Assembly (NCBI GenBank): GCA_964489135.1
Contig: CAZAXK010000002.1
Coordinates: 27,125-91,124, forward strand
DNA length: 64,000 bases
Direction of reading: 5' to 3'
DNA from: JBBTQZ01 sp964489135
GTDB taxonomy: Bacteria; Patescibacteriota; Minisyncoccia; Phycocordibacterales; WO2-35-19
Position 1 is the first letter of the stretch, and each line of letters starts with the position of its first letter. Made by a program: the position numbers and the translations under genes. Under the pieces are notes generated by a model. The model made no database searches, was not told the origin of the DNA, and was given only the letters and a program-made list of their open reading frames with translations. This document shows, piece by piece, positions 49,347 through 57,266 of the stretch.

Positions 49347-49871
49347 ATGAACTTATGGCATGAAATAGAACCAGGAACCAAGCAGAAGATGAATGTAATC
49401 ATCGAAATCAACAAAGGTTCCAAGAACAAGTACGAGGTCGACAAGAAGACAGGGCTCATCGCTCTCGATCGAGCCGCCCACACTTCGCAAGATTTTCCTT
49501 TCGATTACGGATTTGTGCCCCAGAGTCTTTGGCACGACAACGATCCGCTTGATGTGATAGTGCTTACCACCTTCCCCCTATTGCCAGGGGTTATGGTGCG
49601 AGCAAGACCAGTCGGAATCATGAACATGATAGACGGTGGCGAAGGAGATGATAAAATAATATCAGTTCCTTGCGACGACCCACGATGGGACGACGTCAAG
49701 GATCTTGCCGATATAAACAAACACACGCTGAAAGAAATCGAGCACTTCTACTCAACTTACAAAAAACTCCAAAACAAGGAGGTTGAGGTTACCGGCTTTA
49801 AGGGCAAAGAGGACGCCGAGAAAGCTTTCGACGAAGGTTTGGATCTTTATAAGGCCAAATTTACAAAGTAA
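49347..49871 (+). CDS. ppa: Inorganic pyrophosphatase, family I
   Basis: 174 aa. Hydrolyses PPi to two phosphates, pulling biosynthetic reactions forward. Metal-binding DNDPLDVIVL (about residues 65-74) and DWDD-like PRWDDVKDL, with KNKYEVDKKTGLIALDRAAH near the N-terminus. TATAAT and TATTAT boxes lie within 30 bases upstream. Confidence 0.96.
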   Translation: MNLWHEIEPGTKQKMNVIIEINKGSKNKYEVDKKTGLIALDRAAHTSQDFPFDYGFVPQSLWHDNDPLDVIVLTTFPLLPGVMVRARPVGIMNMIDGGEGDDKIISVPCDDPRWDDVKDLADINKHTLKEIEHFYSTYKKLQNKEVEVTGFKGKEDAEKAFDEGLDLYKAKFTK

Positions 49872-49881
49872 TCTCATTATT

Positions 49882-50562
49882 ATGAACAAAAAAAAGTTTT
49901 TGGCAGGAAGTCTCGTCGCCTTAGGATTCTTGCCGGTATTCGTTTTCGCCGAGGACGGTGCTAGCATCAGCGCTTCAACGAGCGTCAATGTCAAAATTGA
50001 GACCCGCAAACAAGAACGAGAAGAAGAGCGCGAGAAACGTCAGGACGAACGCAACACAATCAAGCAAAACATCGAAGCCAAGAAGGAAGCTTTGCAAGAA
50101 TCAGTCAAAGCCAGAAAGGAAGTAGTAGAAAAGCAAGTACTCGAAAGACTACAAAAGTTTGTCGACACTATTGTTACCCGCTTCGAATCAGCAACACAAA
50201 GACTCGATACTCTTGCCTCACGAATCCAGTCCCGCATCGACAAGCTAGCCCAAGCTGACATCGACACCACCAACTCCAAGAAAGCTTTGGACGAAGCCAA
50301 GATCAAAATCCAATTGGCCAAGGAGGCAGTAGCCAAAATTAAGCCGAAGGCCGATGAGGTTATAGCCGGCGATGCACGAGCTCTCTACCCAGAACTGAAA
50401 GAAGTGGTTAATAATGCCAAGGAGGCCATAAAGGAAGCCCACGCTTCCCTTGTAGAAGTAGTCGAAGAATTGAAGCCCGGCCAACAGAAGCTCGAGGCGA
50501 AAGTAGAGTCGAAAACCAAAGTCGACGCTACGGCCTCGACCACAGAGGACGACAATTCCTAA
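49882..50562 (+). CDS. Secreted coiled-coil protein, unknown
   Basis: 226 aa from ATG 49882. Cleavable-looking signal peptide (KKKFLAGSLVALGFLPVFVFA, cut after FAEDG region), then long charged helices rich in Lys/Glu/Arg with coiled-coil heptads (about residues 40-200) and an acidic Thr/Ser tail (ATASTTEDDNS). No domain recognised. It is 10 bases after ppa and 32 before the next gene; the latter shares its transcript up to the terminator at 50939. Confidence 0.75.
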   Translation: MNKKKFLAGSLVALGFLPVFVFAEDGASISASTSVNVKIETRKQEREEEREKRQDERNTIKQNIEAKKEALQESVKARKEVVEKQVLERLQKFVDTIVTRFESATQRLDTLASRIQSRIDKLAQADIDTTNSKKALDEAKIKIQLAKEAVAKIKPKADEVIAGDARALYPELKEVVNNAKEAIKEAHASLVEVVEELKPGQQKLEAKVESKTKVDATASTTEDDNS

Positions 50563-50594
50563 ACATTTGAAATTAAAAATATAATTAGAAAAAA

Positions 50595-50891
50595 ATGGAT
50601 AATGTAAACATGAACCAAATGCCTCCGATGGTTGAAGCTCCCAAAAAGAGTCTGACCCCGATGATCTTGGTAGTTCTTTTGCTCGCCGTTATCATTATCG
50701 GCGGTCTATACCTCATCAAGAGCAGGTCTGGCAACACTCCTTATGTCCCAAATCAGAGCGACACAGTCACCGAATCAATCCAATCACAGGGAAATTCGGA
50801 TGATCTAAACTCGATCGAGGCCGACCTAAACGCCGAGACCTTCACCAACATCGATCAAGGCGCTTCGGTCATGGAATCAGAACTACAGTAA
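50595..50891 (+). CDS. Single-pass membrane protein with acidic extracytoplasmic tail
   Basis: 98 aa. Short Met/Pro-rich N-terminus, one membrane helix (about residues 22-43: MILVVLLLAVIIIGGLYLIK), then a Ser/Asp/Glu-rich tail of about 50 residues. Function unknown; small proteins of this form are frequent in Parcubacteria. Confidence 0.75.
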   Translation: MDNVNMNQMPPMVEAPKKSLTPMILVVLLLAVIIIGGLYLIKSRSGNTPYVPNQSDTVTESIQSQGNSDDLNSIEADLNAETFTNIDQGASVMESELQ

Positions 50892-50911
50892 CCCTTCTTA
50901 GGCAATCACCC

Positions 50912-50940
50912 AAAAAGAACCCTTAGCGGGTTCTTTTTGT
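50912..50940 (+). terminator. Intrinsic terminator
   Basis: AAAAAGAACCC / GGGTTCTTTTT 11-bp stem with TTAGC loop and T-tract. Confidence 0.85.
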
Positions 50941-50984
50941 TTGGACTTGCACAAAACATTTAATTAGTTTAGTTTTATAAAAAT

Positions 50985-52046
50985 ATGTATCAATATAAAA
51001 TAAACAAACTTCCAAAATCAGAAGTAGAGATCGAAGTTTCTATACCGGCCGAGGAGCTGACCAAGGCTCACGCCAAAGCGCTCAAAAAGTTTTCCGAAAC
51101 CATAAATATCGATGGGTTCCGCAAGGGCAACGTGCCCGAAAAGATCGTGCTCGAAAAGCTGGGCGAAAGAGCGGTCTTGGAAGAAGCGAGCGATATACTG
51201 CTCTCCGACCATTACCCCAAGATAATCGCTGAAACAAACTTGAAGACCGTGGGCCGACCCGCTATTTCGATCACCAAACTCGCCCTCGGCAATCCGGTAG
51301 AATTTAAAGCCAAGGTTGCAGTCGTGCCAGAATTCGACCTACCCGATTACAAAAAGCTTGCCCAAGAGGTAAAAGAAAAGAAACCTGCCTCCGACGACGC
51401 TACGGCGAGCGAGAAGGAAGTGGGTGATGTGCTCCTACAGATCAGGAAGAACAAAGCTCACCTCGATTGGCACAAAGCAAACCCGAACGAGAACGACCAT
51501 AATCACCCAGATATCGAAAAGGAGGAGAACTTACCAAAACTAGATGACGAGCTTGCAAAACAAGCCGGCAACTTCAAAAATCTTGCTGAGCTCAAGGCCA
51601 AAATTGAGGAGAACATCATCACCGACAAAAAGAATCGCGAAGTAGAAAAGCGACGTGCCGAAATAATCGAAGCACTGCTCAAGGCAACCAAGATGGAAGT
51701 TCCCGAAATACTGGTGCAGAGTGAGATAGAGAAATCGCTAGCTCAATTCAAGGATGACATAGAGAGAATGGGCGGTAAATGGGAGGACTACCTGACTCAT
51801 GCGAAGAAGAGCGAGGACGATATCAGGAAAGAGATGCGCGACAACAGCGAGAAGCGCGCCAAGATCCAGCTCGTCTTCGACAAAATCGCCGAGACGGAAA
51901 AGCTCGAGCCAAACAAAGAAATTTTTGAGCACGAAGTAAAGCAGATATTGGACTACCACAAAGAAGCCGATGAAATGAGTGTGCGAATCTACGTCGCCAC
52001 CACCCTCCTCAACCAAGAGGTGTTGAAACTCTTAGAGAATAATTAA
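50985..52046 (+). CDS. tig: Trigger factor-like chaperone lacking the PPIase domain
   Basis: 353 aa against the usual about 430. N-terminal ribosome-binding domain with the signature GFRKGNVPEKIV (about residue 44), then the C-terminal chaperone arms (about 190-353). The central FKBP-type isomerase domain is replaced by a short charged segment with ENDHNHPDIEKEE. It should still bind L23 at the exit tunnel and hold nascent chains. Its stop overlaps the convergent rsmE stop by 4 bases. Confidence 0.88.
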   Translation: MYQYKINKLPKSEVEIEVSIPAEELTKAHAKALKKFSETINIDGFRKGNVPEKIVLEKLGERAVLEEASDILLSDHYPKIIAETNLKTVGRPAISITKLALGNPVEFKAKVAVVPEFDLPDYKKLAQEVKEKKPASDDATASEKEVGDVLLQIRKNKAHLDWHKANPNENDHNHPDIEKEENLPKLDDELAKQAGNFKNLAELKAKIEENIITDKKNREVEKRRAEIIEALLKATKMEVPEILVQSEIEKSLAQFKDDIERMGGKWEDYLTHAKKSEDDIRKEMRDNSEKRAKIQLVFDKIAETEKLEPNKEIFEHEVKQILDYHKEADEMSVRIYVATTLLNQEVLKLLENN

Positions 52047-52732
52047 AGAAATTTAGAGAGGGCGACGACGGCAGCTGTTTCGGCACGTAACGTTAGTTCG
52101 CCCAAAGAAAATATTTCAACCTTTGCTTCTTTGAATTTCTCTATTTCCCTCTCCGACCAGCCACCTTCGGGACCGATAAATATAGTTGTTAGATTATAGT
52201 CCTTAGAGACTAGCTTTCCGTCTATGGGCAAACCAGACCGATCAAACGCTACGGTGAGAATGTTCTTATCGAAACCAACGTCCAACAACTCCTGACTATC
52301 TTCTATGACAGGGACATCGGCTCTACCGCATTGCTCGCTTGCCTCCACTGCTATCTTGCGAGCGCGTTCAAGATTGAATCCTTTTTTCTCACTTCTTTCG
52401 GAGAGGATCGGTACAATTTTCGACACCCCGAGCTCGGTCGCCTTTTGTACGATCCATTCCATGTTGTCTTTCTTGATAAGCGCTTGGTAAAGTATGGGCC
52501 CACTACTACAATCAATACCCTCTCTTTCTTCTACGATCTCGAGCACCACTTCCCTATTTGCGATTCTTTCAATAACCGTCCTGTACTCTTTGCCGTCGCC
52601 GTTGAAAACCAGGAGCTCAGTGCCGGTGTTGTAGCGAAAGACGTTTCGCCATTGATGCAAAAGGTCTTCATCGTCGATAACAATTTTCTGCTCAGTAATT
52701 GGGGTTTTTATAAAAAATCTGTGCAAACGCAT
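52043..52732 (-). CDS. rsmE: 16S rRNA m3U1498 methyltransferase RsmE
   Basis: 229 aa SPOUT methyltransferase. N-terminal PUA-like part (MRLHRFFIKTPI; LLHQWRNVFRYNTG), then IQKATELG-type VQKATELGVSKIVPILSERS, EQCGRADVPVI, and the knot FIGPEGGWSEREIEKFKEAK with LRAETAAVVALS. Divergent from clpP, 23 bases between the starts. Confidence 0.95.
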   Translation of the reverse strand: MRLHRFFIKTPITEQKIVIDDEDLLHQWRNVFRYNTGTELLVFNGDGKEYRTVIERIANREVVLEIVEEREGIDCSSGPILYQALIKKDNMEWIVQKATELGVSKIVPILSERSEKKGFNLERARKIAVEASEQCGRADVPVIEDSQELLDVGFDKNILTVAFDRSGLPIDGKLVSKDYNLTTIFIGPEGGWSEREIEKFKEAKVEIFSLGELTLRAETAAVVALSKFL

Positions 52733-52755
52733 AAAAATATGTTAGCATTGCGGTC

Positions 52756-53349
52756 ATGAAAAATACAATACAAAACTCAATATTGGTCCCAACCGTTATC
52801 GAAAAGACTCATCAGGGCGAAAGAGCTTACGACATCTACTCTCGCCTACTCAAAGAGCGCATTATTTTCCTCAGCGGACAAATTGACGACGTAAACGCAA
52901 ACACCATAATCGCCCAGCTCCTGTTCCTTCAATCTGAAGACAACAAGAAAGATATTTCTCTTTATATAAATTCTCCGGGGGGTTATGTCCACGCCGGGCT
53001 CGCCATTCTCGACACCATGAATCATATAAAGCCGGATGTACAAACTATTTGTGTAGGTATGGCCGCTTCTATGGCCTCTGTTCTCCTCTCGGCCGGCGCC
53101 AAAGGCAAGAGGTTTATCCTACCCAACTCAGAAGTGATGATTCACCAACCTCACGGCGGTAGCGAGGGTCAAGCCACTGATATCGAAATAAGTGCCAAGC
53201 ACATCTTGAAACAGCGCGACTTGCTAAACAAAATTATAGCCAAGAATACCGGCCAACCTTTGTCCAAAATCGAGAAGGATGTCGACCGTGACTTCTTCAT
53301 GGATGCCGACGAAGCCAAGAAATATGGAATAGTCGATAAGATTTTATAA
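52756..53349 (+). CDS. clpP: ATP-dependent Clp protease proteolytic subunit
   Basis: 197 aa. Catalytic triad Ser105 (GMAASMAS), His130 (MIHQPHGG) and Asp near 179 (KDVDRDFFMD). Forms the tetradecameric barrel working with ClpX or ClpC (not in the window). Normal length, with no long propeptide. Confidence 0.97.
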   Translation: MKNTIQNSILVPTVIEKTHQGERAYDIYSRLLKERIIFLSGQIDDVNANTIIAQLLFLQSEDNKKDISLYINSPGGYVHAGLAILDTMNHIKPDVQTICVGMAASMASVLLSAGAKGKRFILPNSEVMIHQPHGGSEGQATDIEISAKHILKQRDLLNKIIAKNTGQPLSKIEKDVDRDFFMDADEAKKYGIVDKIL

Positions 53350-53352
53350 ACA

Positions 53353-53381
53353 TTGATAAAATCCTCTAACAGAGGTATACT
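53353..53381 (+). promoter_or_regulatory. Promoter upstream of rny
   Basis: TTGATA (53353-53358), 17 bp, TATACT (53376-53381). Transcription from about 53388 gives a leader of about 145 bases before rny that contains the 20-codon frame below. Confidence 0.65.
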
Positions 53382-53466
53382 TTCGACATTAGCATTAAAT
53401 TCACGCGATTTTGCTTCAGAAAAGGCCTAATTTGAAAGAAAAAGTCCGAAAAACGAAAGATTCCTT

Positions 53467-53529
53467 ATGTTTTCCAAAACTTCCAAATACAAGCAAGTAA
53501 AGAGCTTCTGGGGTAAAATCGCCCAATAA
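53467..53529 (+). CDS. Possible 20-residue peptide upstream of rny
   Basis: ATG 53467 to TAA 53529 encodes MFSKTSKYKQVKSFWGKIAQ, basic and amphipathic, ending 3 bases before the rny ATG. It lies in the rny leader and could be a small protein, a leader peptide coupling translation into rny, or chance. No clear ribosome site. Confidence 0.35.
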   Translation: MFSKTSKYKQVKSFWGKIAQ

Positions 53530-53532
53530 TAT

Positions 53533-55062
53533 ATGTCGTTAAAATTAGCACTACTATTCGCCGCACTAGCGGCTCTTGTTGGTATCGGCTTCGGATACTT
53601 CCTGCGCTGGATAATTTCGCTCGGACAAAGGGGTTCGGTTGAGCTACGCATCAAGCAGATGGAGCTTCATGCCCGCGAGGAAGCCAAGCGCATAGTCGGA
53701 GACGCAGAGAAAAAAGCCGAGGAAACCCTCAACACCGTGAGGGGCGAGCTCAAAGAAAGAGAAGACAAGGCCCAAAAGACCGAGGATCGACTTATAAAAA
53801 AGGAAGAGTTTCTCGACAAAAGACAGCTCGATATCGATAAAGAGATCGAGCAGATCAAGGAAAAGGTTTCCGAAATAAAGCAGATCAAAGAAAAGGCCGA
53901 GAACCTTGAGAAACAGAAGGCCGAAGAGTTGCAGAAAATCGCTCGACTGAGCGCCGATGAAGCCAAAGAGCTCTTGCTTTCTGACATTCAGAAGAAGCAG
54001 GAGGAAGACCTTTTGGTCCGCCTCCAGAAGCTCGAGATACAGGGTGCCGAAAAATTGGAAGAAAAGGCCAAAAGCATCCTTACCACCTCTATCCACCGCT
54101 TTGCGAACTCTGTTTCCTCGGAAGTATTTTCAACCAGTGTCACCATTCCTTCAGATGAAATAAAAGGCAAGATCATCGGTAAGGAAGGCCGGAACATCAA
54201 GGCCTTCGAACGAGCGAGCGGTGTCGAAGTTATCGTTGATGATACACCAGGGGTTATCACCCTTTCTTCTCATGATCCAGTAAGAAGGCAGGTCGCCAAA
54301 GTTGCTCTTGAGAATCTCATCGCCGACGGGCGCATCCAGCCAGCCAAAATCGAGGAGATGGTAGACAAGGCCAAACAAGAGATCAACAAAATAATGAAAG
54401 AGAAGGGCGAACAGGCGGTCTTTGAATGTGGGGTCTTCAACCTCGATCCGCGTATCGTCGGTATCTTGGGGCGACTGCACTTCCGCACCTCTTATGGCCA
54501 AAACGTCCTTCAGCACTCAATCGAGATGTCGCATATTGCTGGCATGATCGCAGCTGAAGTGGGCGCAAATGTAAACATTGCCAAAGCCGGAGCTCTTTTG
54601 CACGATATCGGCAAAGCCGTAGACCACGAAATCCAAGGCACCCATGTAGAAATCGGTAGACGTATCTTACAAAAATTCGGCGCCGATCCACTCATTGTCA
54701 AAGCTATGGAAGCACATCACGGCGAATATCCTTACGAAACACTCGAATCCTTCATCGTCCAAGCAGCCGACGCCATATCCGGTGCACGTCCAGGGGCCCG
54801 CAGAGACAGTGTCGAGAACTATCTGAAACGACTCTCCGAGCTTGAAGGTATAGCCACCTCTTTCAAAGGTGTCGAGAAGGCCTACGCTCTACAAGCCGGT
54901 CGCGAAATTCGCGTCTTTGTAACCCCGGGTGAAGTTAGCGACCTCGAAGCTCGCAACACTGCTCGCGACATCGCCGTCCGTATCGAAAACGAACTCAAAT
55001 ACCCAGGCGAAATCCGCGTCATGGTAATCCGCGAATCTAGAACTATCGAATACGCTAGGTAA
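53533..55062 (+). CDS. rny: Ribonuclease Y
   Basis: 509 aa endoribonuclease that starts bulk mRNA decay at the membrane. N-terminal membrane helix (residues 4-27), long coiled coil (about 35-190), KH domain (GKIIGKEGRNIKAFERASGV, about 210) and HD domain (LLHDIGKAVDHEIQGTHVEI, about 355). Its stop overlaps the convergent beta-CASP gene by 8 bases, so the two RNA-decay genes are tail to tail. Confidence 0.97.
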   Translation: MSLKLALLFAALAALVGIGFGYFLRWIISLGQRGSVELRIKQMELHAREEAKRIVGDAEKKAEETLNTVRGELKEREDKAQKTEDRLIKKEEFLDKRQLDIDKEIEQIKEKVSEIKQIKEKAENLEKQKAEELQKIARLSADEAKELLLSDIQKKQEEDLLVRLQKLEIQGAEKLEEKAKSILTTSIHRFANSVSSEVFSTSVTIPSDEIKGKIIGKEGRNIKAFERASGVEVIVDDTPGVITLSSHDPVRRQVAKVALENLIADGRIQPAKIEEMVDKAKQEINKIMKEKGEQAVFECGVFNLDPRIVGILGRLHFRTSYGQNVLQHSIEMSHIAGMIAAEVGANVNIAKAGALLHDIGKAVDHEIQGTHVEIGRRILQKFGADPLIVKAMEAHHGEYPYETLESFIVQAADAISGARPGARRDSVENYLKRLSELEGIATSFKGVEKAYALQAGREIRVFVTPGEVSDLEARNTARDIAVRIENELKYPGEIRVMVIRESRTIEYAR

Positions 55063-56491
55063 GCAAATATTCTTTGTTGGCTTCGGGGTAGATTGCCTCG
55101 ACTCCGACGTAGTCGCGCACGCGCTGAGCGAGAAAGAGCGACGCCTTGGGCTCACCCATGCAAACAAAAACTTTCTTGAGCTTGGGGTTCTCTTGCTGTT
55201 CTTTTCCCCTCGCCTTCGCAACCTGCCTCGCCGGCAAGGCGGGGGAAGGGTCTAGGGGTGAGGTCGAAATTTTTTCGACAAACTCCACCAAATGCTCCGA
55301 ATCCTTATGTGCGCTGTAGCCCTGCACACTCTCGATCTCCGCGCGTACTTTTATTCTTTGTCCCTTGATCTCTACTTCCTTGTCGCCATCGAGTAACCTC
55401 CTACCCAAGGTCCCGACCGGCTGATAGCCGGCTAAGATGATCATGTTTTTAGGATCGCCAAGCGCACTCGCCTCATGGTCGAGCACCCTCCCCCCTTCCG
55501 ACATTCCACTTCCGGCCATAACTATTTTGGGTCCCGATATCCTGTCTATCCCGACGCTCTCTTGGTGAGAATGGGTAATCTTGAGTTTGGGAAAATCGAA
55601 AATATTGTCGCCAGATTTTATTTCATCCTGAATCGCCTGATTAAAGAGATGAGTCGAATTCTTATAAATCTCGGTAACCTTGCTAGCGAGCGGAGAATCG
55701 AGGAAGACCGGCACACTTTCTATCTCTCCGTCTTCCACCATATTGTTTAGTTCATAAAGAAGCACCTGCGTCCTTTCGACCGCAAAAGCGGGAATAACGA
55801 CTTCGCCACCCCTCTTTATAGTCTTGTTGATCAAATCTTTGAGCTTGTTCCTCCGCTCTATTTTGCTTTCGTGATTGCGGTCGCCATAGACACTTTCCAT
55901 AACCATATAATCAACCCCGCTCACCTCTTCTGTGTCTCGGAGCAAGGGCGAGGGCGAATTGCCCAAGTCTCCGGTGAAGAGTATTTTTTTACCCTCCACT
56001 TCTACCTCGATCATGCTCGAGCCCAAAATATGCCCTGCGTCGCGGAAGGTCACTTTGGTACCCTCGAGTTCAAAGCTCTCGCCATATTGGTGTACTTGCC
56101 ACATATTGAGAGCTTTATCGATATGCGCTTCTTCATAAAGAATCCTCGAGACCCCCGATTTCTCCTCCTTACCAATCATTATTTTATACGCATCGCGTAG
56201 TAGCGGTTCGGCGAGCCGCCTTGTTTCTGGGGTCGAATATATCTTGCCCGCGAAGCCATCTTTGACGAGTTTGGGGATACGCCCAATATGATCCATATGC
56301 GCGTGAGTGACAAGAAGAGCATCTACACCGCTCGGATCATAAGCGAAATTTTCGGCGTTTTTTACATCGGCATCCTTCTTGCCCTGCAAGAGCCCACAAT
56401 CCACCAAAATCTTTGGACCCCAATCAAGCAAGAAGTTTGCGCCAGTAGTCGCCCCCACCCCTCCATAAAAAGTTAAACTAATTTTTTGCAT
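55055..56491 (-). CDS. Beta-CASP metallo-beta-lactamase RNA-processing protein with repeat insertion
   Basis: 478 aa. Metallo-beta-lactamase motif THAHMDHIGRIP (about residue 60), HILGSSMI, FTGDLG, then a beta-CASP domain (VVIPAFAVERTQVLLYELNN; MAGSGMSEGGRVLDH) and RMMBL-type QGYSAHKDSEHL. This is the CPSF/Int11-like (YSH1) branch; the activity is probably endo- or 5'-exonuclease on RNA. Residues about 408-428 (SPLDPSPALPARQVAKARGK) are encoded by copy B of the GC-rich repeat, in frame, in a surface loop between the beta-CASP and the C-terminal part (KKVFVCMGEPKASLFLAQRV). Confidence 0.92.
   Translation of the reverse strand: MQKISLTFYGGVGATTGANFLLDWGPKILVDCGLLQGKKDADVKNAENFAYDPSGVDALLVTHAHMDHIGRIPKLVKDGFAGKIYSTPETRRLAEPLLRDAYKIMIGKEEKSGVSRILYEEAHIDKALNMWQVHQYGESFELEGTKVTFRDAGHILGSSMIEVEVEGKKILFTGDLGNSPSPLLRDTEEVSGVDYMVMESVYGDRNHESKIERRNKLKDLINKTIKRGGEVVIPAFAVERTQVLLYELNNMVEDGEIESVPVFLDSPLASKVTEIYKNSTHLFNQAIQDEIKSGDNIFDFPKLKITHSHQESVGIDRISGPKIVMAGSGMSEGGRVLDHEASALGDPKNMIILAGYQPVGTLGRRLLDGDKEVEIKGQRIKVRAEIESVQGYSAHKDSEHLVEFVEKISTSPLDPSPALPARQVAKARGKEQQENPKLKKVFVCMGEPKASLFLAQRVRDYVGVEAIYPEANKEYLLT
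55207..55266 (-). repeat. Interspersed GC-rich repeat, copy B, in frame inside a gene
   Basis: Read on the minus strand it begins CGACCTCACCCCTAGACCCT and ends GCGAAGGCGAGGGG, matching copy A (27164-27225) except at about two positions. It is 60 bp, a multiple of three, and translates without a stop in the host gene. Confidence 0.8.
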
Positions 56492-56492
56492 C

Positions 56493-56906
56493 TTATTTTA
56501 TTTCTCCGCTAGAAATTTCTCTCGCATAACCAAAGAGGCAGATCGCTAAAGCCCCGAGTGTGTCCATAATTAGGTCGAGTGTGGTATCGAATAGGTATTG
56601 GTTTTTCTGTAGCTTAGCTTCGCCTAGCACCAATTCGTATATCTCCCAAGAAAAGCCCACCAGAGCAACCCCCAAAAGCGCAATCAGAATAAAATGCCGA
56701 AAGTGGCGCTTCTCCGGGGCGAAAAATCCCGAAAAGAAGTAGATCCAAAGAAAGAAACTCCCTACCAGAGCCCCGCCCAAAAAGTGCATCATCGAATCAA
56801 ACCAGTTGTATTTCCAATACAGGTCAGACTGGAGCGCCCAGAGATTGAGAGACCCAACAATGGCGGACAAAAAAAAGAATTCCTTAAAAAGCTTTTGGCG
56901 TAACAT
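56493..56906 (-). CDS. Membrane protein, DUF2238/YjdF-like
   Basis: 137 aa with four membrane segments (about residues 8-25, 38-62, 72-90, 110-128). Pattern YNWFDSMMHFLGGALVGSFF and FSWEIYELV...DTTLDLIMDTLGA resembles DUF2238/YjdF inner-membrane proteins, whose role is unknown. TAATAT lies 7 bases before the ATG. One base from the beta-CASP gene, so cotranscribed with it. Confidence 0.7.
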   Translation of the reverse strand: MLRQKLFKEFFFLSAIVGSLNLWALQSDLYWKYNWFDSMMHFLGGALVGSFFLWIYFFSGFFAPEKRHFRHFILIALLGVALVGFSWEIYELVLGEAKLQKNQYLFDTTLDLIMDTLGALAICLFGYAREISSGEIK

Positions 56907-56913
56907 AATTGAT

Positions 56914-56919
56914 ATATTA
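56914..56919 (-). promoter_or_regulatory. -10 box of the DUF2238-like gene, leaderless
   Basis: TAATAT on the minus strand 7 bases before ATG 56906. Confidence 0.45.
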
Positions 56920-56956
56920 TCATCCGAAGGGTCTTAAATCTACCGGTCAGAAGCAA

Positions 56957-56984
56957 GCAAAAACCGCCAAAAGGCGGTTTTTGC
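56957..56984. terminator. Bidirectional terminator at the 3' end of the candidate 6S-like RNA
   Basis: Perfect 12-bp inverted repeat GCAAAAACCGCC / GGCGGTTTTTGC with an AAAA loop on the plus strand; T-tracts on both strands. Confidence 0.85.
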
Positions 56985-57141
56985 TTCGGACTACCCAGAG
57001 TAATTCCCTAATTGTTTAGATTAAGGTGGGTGACCGCAAAAGGATTCGTCAGAATGATTTCAGTTATGAAAGCTCTCATCGGAAACCTAAAATATGAGTC
57101 TCCCAAAATATGTTCAATCTAGAAAATACCCGAGTAATCCT
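56985..57141 (-). ncRNA. Candidate 6S-like RNA
   Basis: The 360-base gap between 56906 and 57267 has no plausible gene but contains, on the minus strand, an extended -10 (TGATATAAT; TATAAT at 57148-57153), about 150 bases, and the terminator. The RNA folds as one long nested hairpin: 57134-57140 with 56988-56994 (closing stem GGATTAC/GTAGTCC), 57115-57122 with 57008-57014, 57098-57104 with 57028-57034, 57082-57087 with 57042-57047, 57076-57079 with 57054-57057, 57067-57071 with 57058-57062. Large internal loops on both sides and the length match 6S RNA, which mimics an open promoter for RNA polymerase. Identification is by architecture, not by sequence match. Confidence 0.5.
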
Positions 57142-57147
57142 GCCCCT

Positions 57148-57153
57148 ATTATA
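57148..57153 (-). promoter_or_regulatory. Extended -10 of the candidate 6S-like RNA
   Basis: TATAAT preceded by TGA on the minus strand, 7 bases before the expected RNA 5' end at about 57141. No clear -35. Confidence 0.55.
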
Positions 57154-57229
57154 TCACCCCGTTGTGAATTTTGGCATCGGCTTCGCCCTGCACAAAGTGC
57201 TATGCCCAAATCTAGTACGGAGCAACACG

Positions 57230-57258
57230 TTGACATGATTAGTCATTCATGCTATAAT
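57230..57258 (+). promoter_or_regulatory. Consensus promoter of the 57267 gene
   Basis: TTGACA (57230-57235), 17 bp, TGC-TATAAT (57253-57258), 8 bases to ATG. One of the closest matches to consensus in the window, near-leaderless. Confidence 0.8.
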
Positions 57259-57266
57259 ATATACAG

